DNA of 5,307 bases, taken from an uncultured Roseiflexaceae bacterium (GTDB lineage Bacteria > Chloroflexota > Chloroflexia > Chloroflexales > Roseiflexaceae). The translations under genes were made by a program, and so were the position numbers. This document shows positions 1 to 5,307 of this stretch, one piece after another; the stretch's first letter is position 1, and each line of letters opens with the position of its first letter. The notes under the pieces are model-generated. The model was not told the DNA's origin, made no database searches, and saw only the letters and a list, made by a program, of their open reading frames with translations. The stretch lies in the NCBI GenBank assembly GCA_903868295.1, contig CAIPUQ010000608.1:1-5307 (forward strand), written 5' to 3'.

Positions 1-627
1 GTGGAGCGGGCCGCGATGGTCGTGGCCCAGCAGGTCGATCAGCGCAGCGCTGAGTTCGTCGACGAGGACGGGGCAGCGCCATTCGTCGGTGAAAAACGCC
101 ATTTGTGTGCGCCCTGCTGCTGCATCGAGGGCCAGCTGGTCATGGCGGCCAGGTGCGGCAGTGGGCAGGCTGTAGATGAGTGAGGTGCGCACTATGCTGG
201 CCTCGGGGTGGGCTTGTGCGACGGCTGCTTCGGCAACGGCTTTGGCGACGCCGTAGGGAACGATGGGGTCTGGCATGTCTATTTCGTCGTATTCATCGGC
301 GGTACCGGCAAATACCATGTCGCTCGACAAGTGAATGTGGCGTGCGTTGATGACGGCACTGGCAGCTGCAGCCTCGACGGCCCCGAGCACGGTCACCGCG
401 TGCAGGTCGGGGTCGTTTTGGCGGTAGGCGGTATGGATAACCGCGTCAGGACGAAAGGCGTTGATAGCCTGCGTGAGTGCGCCACGCTGCCGCAGATCGA
501 CGGTGTCTTGGCTGTCGTCGATCGGGTGGCTATAGTGACTCGCCCGCACTTGCCAGCCGAGGGCCCGGGCAGCTGCGACGAGATATGTACCGAGATAACC
601 GGAACCGCCGGTCACATAGAGGCGCAT
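1..627 (-). CDS. RmlD-like NAD(P)-dependent sugar-nucleotide reductase/epimerase (SDR family), 3' end outside window
   Basis: This frame stays open for 209 codons from an ATG at 627 to the window edge, so the C-terminus is missing. Visible motifs are those of an extended short-chain dehydrogenase/reductase. They are an N-terminal Rossmann strand and glycine-rich loop TGGSGYLG (residues 6-13), the strand-end motif HLSSDMVF (99-106) resembling the STDYVF motif of RmlD proteins, the catalytic pair YGVAK (Tyr125, Lys129), and VRTSLIY (146-152). RmlD reduces dTDP-4-keto-rhamnose in the cytoplasm, and family relatives handle other nucleotide sugars. The exact substrate cannot be told here. RmlD proteins are usually near 280-300 residues, so roughly 70-90 are off the edge. 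The gene starts 10 bases after the rnc stop, with a modest purine-rich GAAAG ahead of the ATG, and is probably the third gene of the fabF-rnc operon. The SDR fold is secure; the RmlD assignment is likely but not certain. Confidence 0.85.
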   Translation of the reverse strand, partial: MRLYVTGGSGYLGTYLVAAARALGWQVRASHYSHPIDDSQDTVDLRQRGALTQAINAFRPDAVIHTAYRQNDPDLHAVTVLGAVEAAAASAVINARHIHLSSDMVFAGTADEYDEIDMPDPIVPYGVAKAVAEAAVAQAHPEASIVRTSLIYSLPTAAPGRHDQLALDAAAGRTQMAFFTDEWRCPVLVDELSAALIDLLGHDHRGPLH

Positions 628-637
628 GGACGTTCTT

Positions 638-1378
638 TCATGCTATGGGGACGACCGGCACCTTGGGGTCGAAGCGTGGGTGTTCGGCCAAGTACTGGAG
701 TGCGACTGCAGCTGCTTGGGCACGGGCGATGGGTTGGCTCGGTCCCGTACCAGATCCAAGGGTATATGTGCCTATGTCGGCTTCGACGACAAATGAGCGC
801 TGGTGCTCGGGGCCAGACATTGACACCGTTCGGTAGCGTGGCGTGATATTAAAGCGCCGCTGGCTCTCTTCTTGGAGGCGGCTGCGTGGATCGTTGGGAG
901 TGCCGTCGCGGCGCAGTCGTTCGAGTTGAGCGGTGAAGTGCGGCGTGAGAAAGCCCTGCACCGCCTGCATCCCTTGGTCGATAAAAATGGCAGCCACGAT
1001 CGATTCGAACACATCAGCAAGCAGACTGGTGCGCGTACGCGCGCCCGAGTGGTCTTCGCCTTTGCTGACGATGACGTATTCGCCAAGGCCGTAGTGGGTC
1101 GCCATGGCAGCGAGGTTCTCGGTACGGATCAGGGCACTACGGAGGCGCGTCATGGTGCCTTCGTCGGCATCCGGGAAGGCATCGAATACGAGCTGCGTCG
1201 CAACCATGCTGACCACGACATCGCCGAGGAACTCGAGACGTTGGGTGTTGGGGTGGCTGATGGCCTCCTCGGGGCGTTCGTAACGATACGAATGGTGCAT
1301 GACGGCACCACGCAACAGCGTCATATCGGTGAACGGCACCCCGAGGCGCTCCGGCAGACTGGCTACCGGTTTGGTCAT
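638..1378 (-). CDS. rnc: Ribonuclease III
   Basis: The 246-residue product cleaves double-stranded RNA as a Mg2+-dependent dimer, maturing rRNA precursors and turning over structured mRNAs. The RNase III catalytic domain spans roughly residues 8-155. The signature motif QRLEFLGD (46-53) carries catalytic Glu49 and Asp53. DEG (72-74) matches the region of E. coli Glu65, and LLADVFES (119-126) carries Asp122 and Glu125. A dsRNA-binding domain follows at about 163-232, with RLQEESQ (167-173), GPEHQRSF (189-196) and GSGTGPS (208-214). Two deviations stand out. The usual first Glu of the signature (E. coli Glu38) is Gln46, and the usual SKKxAE of the dsRBD is S-Q-P-I-A-R (214-219). All four metal-binding acids are present, so catalysis should be intact. 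The length is slightly above the common 220-230, with a short extra C-terminal tail. The ATG lies in an ATGA overlap with the fabF stop, preceded by GGAG six bases upstream, indicating coupled translation. Confidence 0.96.
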   Translation of the reverse strand: MTKPVASLPERLGVPFTDMTLLRGAVMHHSYRYERPEEAISHPNTQRLEFLGDVVVSMVATQLVFDAFPDADEGTMTRLRSALIRTENLAAMATHYGLGEYVIVSKGEDHSGARTRTSLLADVFESIVAAIFIDQGMQAVQGFLTPHFTAQLERLRRDGTPNDPRSRLQEESQRRFNITPRYRTVSMSGPEHQRSFVVEADIGTYTLGSGTGPSQPIARAQAAAVALQYLAEHPRFDPKVPVVPIA

Positions 1379-2622
1379 TGCCCACTCCAGCGGCGCAGCG
1401 CCAACGACACATTGTGACCACCGAAGCCGAACGAGTTGCTTACTGCAATATTGATGGTGCCGGGTCGTGGGGTGTTAGGCACATAATCGAGATCACAGGC
1501 AGGGTCGGGGGTGTGCAAATTGATGGTTGCGGGAATGAGGCTGTGTTGCATGGCCAAGATGCAGATGACCGCTTCGATTGCGCCGGCGGCGCCGACAAGG
1601 TGGCCGAGCTGTGATTTGGAGGAGCTGACGGCCAGTTTGGCGGCATGTTCGCCAAAGACGGTTTTGATGGCCATGGTCTCGGCGATGTCGCCGGCGTTGG
1701 TGCTGGTGCCATGGGCGTTGACGTACTGGACATCGCTGGGGATGATGCCAGCGGTGCGCAGGGCCATCTTCATGGCGCGGCCGGCACCTTCGCCGCCAGG
1801 GGCCGGCGAGGTGATGTGGTAGGCGTCGGCTGAGAGGCCATAGCCGATGATTTCGGCGTAGATGGTCGCCCCGCGTGAGATCGCGGATTCGAGCGATTCG
1901 AGCACAACGATTGCGCCGCCTTCGGCAAGCACAAAGCCGTCACGGGTGACATCGAACGGTCGCGATGCGGTGGTCGGGTTGTCGTTGTTGGTCGACACGG
2001 CTTTGTTGGCATTGAAGCCGGCGATGCCGAGGGGGGTGATGGGTGCTTCGGAGCCGCCGGCGATCATGATGGTGGCAGCGCCGCGACGGATAATCTCGGC
2101 GGCTTCGCCGATAGCGTGCGCTGCGGTGGCGCAGGCCGATGTTGGGCAGAAGTTGGGGCCTTTGAAGCCGTGCATCATCGAAATCTGACCCGCTGCCATG
2201 TTGGTAATCATGGCGGGAACCATGAAGGGACTGACCCGACCGGGCCCTTTTTCGTGCATGGTCAGGATGTTTTCGGCGATGGTGGCAATACCGCCGATGC
2301 CGCTGCCGACGACGACGCCGATGTCTTCGGCGTTTTCAGTGGTGGCAGTGATCCCGGCCATGGTGATGGCTTCGTTGGCGGCAGCGATGGCGAAGTGGAT
2401 GAAGCGGTCGTTGCGGCGGGCTTCTTTGCGGTCCATATAATTGGTAGGGTCGAAGTTTTTGACCTCGCCACCAAAACGGGTCTCGAGATTGCTCACATCA
2501 CAAATAGTGATGGGACCGGTGCCACTGCGGGCAGTCCGGATGCCGTCCCACAAGGCGGGAATATCGAGACCAAGGGGGCTAATTGCACCCATTCCGGTGA
2601 CGACAACACGACGCTGATGCAT
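1375..2622 (-). CDS. fabF: Beta-ketoacyl-[acyl-carrier-protein] synthase II
   Basis: The 415-residue condensing enzyme elongates acyl-ACP with malonyl-ACP in type II fatty-acid synthesis in the cytoplasm. It begins MHQRRVVVTGMGAISPLG, the standard FabF N-terminus. The catalytic triad is complete: Cys164 in TSACAT (161-166), His304 in NAHGTST (302-308) and His341 in KSQLGHLVGAAG (336-347). The C-terminal FGFGGHN (398-404) closes the thiolase fold, and GSGIGG (106-111) is the usual pocket loop. Length matches the family norm of about 410-415. The frame is open upstream to 2796, but the ATG at 2622 is chosen because homology starts there and AGGAG lies 8 bases before it. The longer version would also run into selB on the other strand. 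It is first in the leftward group, and its TGA shares bases with the rnc ATG. No acpP, fabD or fabH is in the window. Presence of the Cys-His-His triad separates it from KasQ-type inactive homologues. Confidence 0.96.
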   Translation of the reverse strand: MHQRRVVVTGMGAISPLGLDIPALWDGIRTARSGTGPITICDVSNLETRFGGEVKNFDPTNYMDRKEARRNDRFIHFAIAAANEAITMAGITATTENAEDIGVVVGSGIGGIATIAENILTMHEKGPGRVSPFMVPAMITNMAAGQISMMHGFKGPNFCPTSACATAAHAIGEAAEIIRRGAATIMIAGGSEAPITPLGIAGFNANKAVSTNNDNPTTASRPFDVTRDGFVLAEGGAIVVLESLESAISRGATIYAEIIGYGLSADAYHITSPAPGGEGAGRAMKMALRTAGIIPSDVQYVNAHGTSTNAGDIAETMAIKTVFGEHAAKLAVSSSKSQLGHLVGAAGAIEAVICILAMQHSLIPATINLHTPDPACDLDYVPNTPRPGTINIAVSNSFGFGGHNVSLALRRWSGQ

Positions 2623-2625
2623 GCA

Positions 2626-2639
2626 GGATACTCCTATCC
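2626..2639 (-). promoter_or_regulatory. fabF ribosome-binding site in the loop of a small hairpin
   Basis: Read on the minus strand, the leader just before the fabF ATG is GGATA-GGAG-TATCC. It is a perfect 5-bp inverted repeat whose four-base loop is the Shine-Dalgarno core. The AGGAG sits 8 bases before the ATG at 2622 and decides the start codon. The repeat is seen directly; any effect on translation is inference, and a 5-bp A/T-containing stem is only weakly stable. Confidence 0.6.
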
Positions 2640-2660
2640 ATCGGTGGTTGTTCTGTTGCA

Positions 2661-2671
2661 GGTATAATACC
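2661..2671. promoter_or_regulatory. Palindromic -10 region, candidate divergent promoter for fabF and selB
   Basis: The 11 bases GGTATAATACC form an odd-centred palindrome around 2666. On the plus strand it contains a perfect TATAAT (2663-2668). On the minus strand it contains TATTAT preceded by TGG, an extended -10 pattern. Leftward, a weak -35 (TTGTGG, 2694-2689) stands 19 bases away, and a start near 2657 would give fabF a leader of about 35 bases. Rightward, no good -35 is found at 15-19 bases; a start near 2675 would give selB a leader of about 85 bases. Position between divergent genes supports a promoter role. Use in both directions is inference. Confidence 0.5.
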
Positions 2672-2704
2672 ATATGCGCCTCGGAACGCCACAAAAACCG
2701 TGTT

Positions 2705-2731
2705 TTGAAGCATGGTGATGCAATCGATACC
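2705..2731 (+). promoter_or_regulatory. Weak alternative selB promoter
   Basis: TTGAAG (2705-2710) resembles a -35 box, and GATACC (2726-2731) is a poor -10 at 15-base spacing. It lies closer to selB than the palindromic TATAAT and could serve if that one fires only leftward. Both the spacing and the -10 are below consensus, so this is a candidate only. Confidence 0.2.
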
Positions 2732-2748
2732 GACCCAACAGCGACGCG

Positions 2749-2754
2749 AGAGGA
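2749..2754 (+). promoter_or_regulatory. selB ribosome-binding site
   Basis: AGAGGA ends six bases before the ATG at 2761. This is standard Shine-Dalgarno placement and supports that start for selB, which also coincides with the expected SelB N-terminus (MYVIGTAGHVDHGKS). Confidence 0.75.
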
Positions 2755-2760
2755 CAGCGC

Positions 2761-4599
2761 ATGTATGTCATTGGTACCGCAGGACACGTCGATCACGGCA
2801 AATCGACCCTTGTCGAGGCGCTGACTGGGATTAATCCGGATCGTCTACGCGAAGAACAGCGCCGTGGGATGACCATCGAACTGGGGTTTGCGTGGATGCA
2901 GCTGCCGTCTGGTCGCGATATTAGTCTCGTCGATGTGCCGGGGCATGAGCGCTTCATCAAGCAGATGCTGGCTGGGGTCAGTGGCTTCGACGCTGCCTTG
3001 CTGGTTATCGCGGCCGACGAGTCGATGATGCCGCAGACGCGTGAACATTTGGCGATTATCGAGTTGCTCGAGATCCCCCGCGGCATCGTGGTCGTCACCA
3101 AAGCCGATATGGTCGACCCTGCGTGGTTGCCCCTTGTGGTCGATGATATCCGCCTGCAGCTGGCTGATTCACGCCTTGCTGAGGCGCCACTCGTGGTCGT
3201 GTCGGCCAAAACGGGCTATGGTATGGATGCGCTCCGTACCGCCCTCGACACCCTTGTCGACACGTTGACCCCGCCGACCCGACTGGATGAACCAGCCCGA
3301 TTGTGGGTCGATCGGGTGTTCAGCATGGATGGATTTGGTGCCGTGGTGACCGGTACGCTCCAGGCCGGCGACATGCAGGTGGGCGACGAAGTCGAGATTG
3401 CCCCTGCCGGCCTGCGCGCACGCATCCGCGGCTTGCAGATGCATCGCCAAAAGCTGCAACAAGCCAGCCCGGGCGCCCGGGTGGCCATCAATCTGGCAGG
3501 GGTATCGCATCACGACATCAGCCGCGGTGATTTGGTGACGGTGCCGGGCACTATTGTGCCCACCGACCGCATCGATGTGCGCCTGTCGTTGGCCCGCGTG
3601 GCGCCGCGCCCGTTGCGGCAGGGGATGCAGGTCGATGTGTTTGTGGGGGCAGCCGAGAGCGCTGCCCGGGTAACGTTGCTCGATGCCGACGTCATCGAAC
3701 AGGGCGAGTCAGGGTATGCGCAGTTACATTTGGCACGGGCAGTACCGCTCTGGCGCGGCGATCGGGTGGTGTTGCGGCAGCCGTCGCCCAGTATGACGTT
3801 GGCGGGTGGGCGGGTCATCGACACCCACCCGTTGCGCCATCGGCGCTTTCGGAGCGAGGTCATCGATCGGTTGGCGGCGCTGGAGCGGGCCAGCCCCGCT
3901 GACCTGTGTTGGGCGGCTGTCCGTGGCAACGCCGTCAGCATCGCCGAGCTCGTGCAGACGACGCACCTCGATCGCGCGCGGGTCGTGCAGACACTGGCGC
4001 AGATGACGCAGGTACGCGTGCTGAACGACGAGTGGGTCATCGACGCCGCAACCCTGCAGACCCTCCAAGAGCACGCCACAAAAGCACTCGACGGCTACAA
4101 GACGCGCTACCCGTTGCGCATTGGTATGCCGCGCGAAGAACTGCGCCGGCGCCTCGGGGTCGAGCCGGGAGTGTTGGAGGCGTTGTTGACGGTGCCGTGG
4201 CAGGGCATCATCGAGCGTTGCGGCGACGGGTTGCTGCGCCGCGTGGGGAGTGTGGTGACCCTGACCGATGCCCAACAGCGCATGGTCGATGGTGCACTGG
4301 CGAGCCTGCGACAGCAACCCTATGCGCCGCCGCCGACAGGGTTGGACCGTGAACTGCAACAGTACCTGATCGGCAGCAATCAAATCATCGACATCGGCGC
4401 GGATGTCGCTTTTTCGCATGACGCCTGGCACGAAATGACCAGCTGGATCCTGACCACCATAGACACCGATGGCCAGGTGACGGTTGGTCAGTTCCGCGAT
4501 CGGTTCGGTACGACGCGCAAATATGCCCTGGCCGTGCTCGAGTACCTCGATGAAAAGCGGGTGACCCGACGCCGTGACGACGCACGGGTGCGGTTTTGA
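2761..4599 (+). CDS. selB: Selenocysteine-specific translation elongation factor
   Basis: The 612-residue GTPase delivers Sec-tRNA(Sec) to ribosomes at UGA codons followed by a SECIS hairpin. The N-terminal EF-Tu-like G domain shows G1 GHVDHGKS (8-15), G2 RGMTIELGF (35-43), G3 DVPGHERF (58-65), G4 TKAD (113-116) and G5 SAKTG (148-152). EF-Tu-like domains 2 and 3 follow, from about 180 to 360, including GAVVTGTL. From about 365 to the end is the winged-helix region characteristic of SelB. Its last segment contains FRDRFGTTRKYALAVLEYLD (578-597), which matches the SECIS-binding fourth winged helix and separates SelB from EF-Tu, IF2 or CysN. Length equals that of typical bacterial SelB (about 610-630), so the gene is intact. 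It diverges from fabF across 138 bases and ends in a TGATG overlap with the next gene. selA, selC and selD are not in this window and must be elsewhere if selenocysteine is made. Confidence 0.96.
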   Translation: MYVIGTAGHVDHGKSTLVEALTGINPDRLREEQRRGMTIELGFAWMQLPSGRDISLVDVPGHERFIKQMLAGVSGFDAALLVIAADESMMPQTREHLAIIELLEIPRGIVVVTKADMVDPAWLPLVVDDIRLQLADSRLAEAPLVVVSAKTGYGMDALRTALDTLVDTLTPPTRLDEPARLWVDRVFSMDGFGAVVTGTLQAGDMQVGDEVEIAPAGLRARIRGLQMHRQKLQQASPGARVAINLAGVSHHDISRGDLVTVPGTIVPTDRIDVRLSLARVAPRPLRQGMQVDVFVGAAESAARVTLLDADVIEQGESGYAQLHLARAVPLWRGDRVVLRQPSPSMTLAGGRVIDTHPLRHRRFRSEVIDRLAALERASPADLCWAAVRGNAVSIAELVQTTHLDRARVVQTLAQMTQVRVLNDEWVIDAATLQTLQEHATKALDGYKTRYPLRIGMPREELRRRLGVEPGVLEALLTVPWQGIIERCGDGLLRRVGSVVTLTDAQQRMVDGALASLRQQPYAPPPTGLDRELQQYLIGSNQIIDIGADVAFSHDAWHEMTSWILTTIDTDGQVTVGQFRDRFGTTRKYALAVLEYLDEKRVTRRRDDARVRF

Positions 4600-5307
4600 T
4601 GACGGTGCACCTCCCTATCGCGGTACAGAAACAGATTGGACGGCTGACGACGCAGCTGGTGGCGCTATTGGGCGACGACTGTGCGGTGGTCCTGCATGGT
4701 TCGCTGGCGCTGGGCGAGTTTGTCCCTGGGCAGAGCGACCTCGATGTGCTGGTGGTCTGCAGCGAGGCATTGACGGTTGCGCAGGTGCGTGCACTGGCAC
4801 AGGTGCTGTTGGCCGAGTCGCTGCAGCCGGCGCCGATCGAAGTGTCGGTGCTGGAGCGTGGGGCATTGGCGGCGTGGGTGCATCCCGCGCCGTATCTCTT
4901 TCATTATTCCGAAGACTGGCGTGACCGGACCACACAGCTACTGGCAGACCCTGCGACGGACTGGTTGGCGGTGCATACCGATCCGGATCTAACGGTGCAT
5001 GTGGTCGTTGCCCGGCAGGCGGGCATTGCGCTGCATGGGTCTGTCGACTGGCCGGTGCCGTCGCAGGAAGATGCGTTGGCTGCGGTGTGGCATGACATCG
5101 TGAGTGCAGTGGCGGATGTGACGGACAATCCGGTGTATGTGATTTTGAACCTGTGTCGGACGCTGTGGTGGCTCGAGCACGGGGTGGTATTGTCCAAATC
5201 TGCGGGTGGTGTAGCGCTCCTGTCAACGCTGACGGGCGATACGCGGGAGGTGGTTGCTGCGGTGTTGGCGGCGCGTGCGACGGGGCAGGCGGTGACGGTG
5301 GAGCCGA
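4599..5307 (+). CDS. AadA-like nucleotidyltransferase (aminoglycoside adenylyltransferase family), 3' end outside window
   Basis: The ATG at 4599 shares its A with the selB TGA, and the frame is open for 236 codons to the window edge. The N-terminal half is a DNA polymerase beta-type nucleotidyltransferase domain: HGSLALGEF (33-41), then SDLDVLVV (46-53) supplying Asp47 and Asp49. PIEVSVL (79-85) follows, with Glu81 at the position of the third acidic residue. The C-terminal half follows the helical AadA/DUF4111 pattern: ARQAGIALHG (138-147), NPVYVILNLCRTLWW (177-191) and SKSAGG (199-204). AadA enzymes adenylate streptomycin and spectinomycin. Whether this chromosomal homologue does so cannot be read from sequence. 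Family length is about 260, so roughly 25 residues are probably missing. The Shine-Dalgarno is poor, consistent with translation by re-initiation after selB. No attC or integron context is visible and base composition matches selB, so recent transfer is not indicated. Confidence 0.85.
   Translation, partial: MTVHLPIAVQKQIGRLTTQLVALLGDDCAVVLHGSLALGEFVPGQSDLDVLVVCSEALTVAQVRALAQVLLAESLQPAPIEVSVLERGALAAWVHPAPYLFHYSEDWRDRTTQLLADPATDWLAVHTDPDLTVHVVVARQAGIALHGSVDWPVPSQEDALAAVWHDIVSAVADVTDNPVYVILNLCRTLWWLEHGVVLSKSAGGVALLSTLTGDTREVVAAVLAARATGQAVTVEP

Noticed and set aside
1031..1042. 12-base perfect palindrome GCGCGTACGCGC
   Set aside because: It lies in rnc codons for an Ala-Arg-Thr-Arg stretch, where GC-rich codon choice easily generates it. 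It has no partner copy or operator context.
208..1417. Plus-strand open frames at 208-846 and 872-1417
   Set aside because: They are the reverse-strand shadows of the SDR gene and rnc, whose motifs are clear; the shadow products resemble no family I recognise.
2116..2667. Long plus-strand open frame (183 codons) opposite fabF
   Set aside because: Its low-complexity Gly/Asp/Ala-rich product is typical of a GC-rich antisense shadow; it has no recognisable domain, and fabF in the other strand is unambiguous.
2623..2796. 58-residue N-terminal extension of fabF reaching back to an ATG at 2796
   Set aside because: It crosses the promoter-like region and the selB start on the other strand, has no FabF-like sequence, and the ATG at 2622 has a proper AGGAG and the family's normal N-terminus.
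2761..4599. SECIS element or in-frame UGA selenocysteine codon within the window
   Set aside because: All five genes read through without an internal UGA where their families continue, so no selenoprotein is encoded here despite the presence of selB.
4599..5307. Nucleotidyltransferase as a recently acquired resistance cassette
   Set aside because: No attC, integrase, insertion sequence or composition change is visible, and the overlap with selB argues for long-standing residence.

Overview
The window is a compact, GC-rich bacterial chromosomal segment with no mobile elements, RNA genes or CRISPR repeats visible. It holds five protein genes in two divergent groups that read away from a single 138-base intergenic region (2623-2760). 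The fabF-rnc adjacency and the style of the SelB protein would fit a Chloroflexota-type bacterium. That placement rests on recollection of family sequences and is low confidence.

Leftward group (minus strand, read from 2622 down to 1): fabF (beta-ketoacyl-ACP synthase II), then rnc (ribonuclease III), then an RmlD-like NAD(P)-dependent sugar-nucleotide reductase/epimerase that runs off the left edge. The stop of fabF overlaps the start of rnc (ATGA), and rnc is 10 bases from the SDR start, so the three look co-transcribed and partly translationally coupled. They join fatty-acid elongation, double-stranded RNA processing and probable nucleotide-sugar metabolism.

Rightward group (plus strand): selB, a full-length selenocysteine-specific elongation factor (612 residues, GTPase domains plus C-terminal winged-helix region), followed with a TGATG stop/start overlap by an AadA-like nucleotidyltransferase that runs off the right edge. 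SelB implies that the organism makes selenoproteins, with selA, selC and selD elsewhere.

The intergenic region contains an 11-base palindrome with a perfect TATAAT on the plus strand and an extended -10 (TGGTATTAT) on the minus strand, suggesting a symmetric divergent promoter. A small hairpin presents the fabF Shine-Dalgarno in its loop. The main protein-level oddities are in RNase III: Gln in place of the usual first Glu of the signature motif, and loss of the lysine pair in the third RNA-binding motif of the dsRBD. Otherwise these are recognisable housekeeping genes, and I see no clear evidence of a wholly new system.
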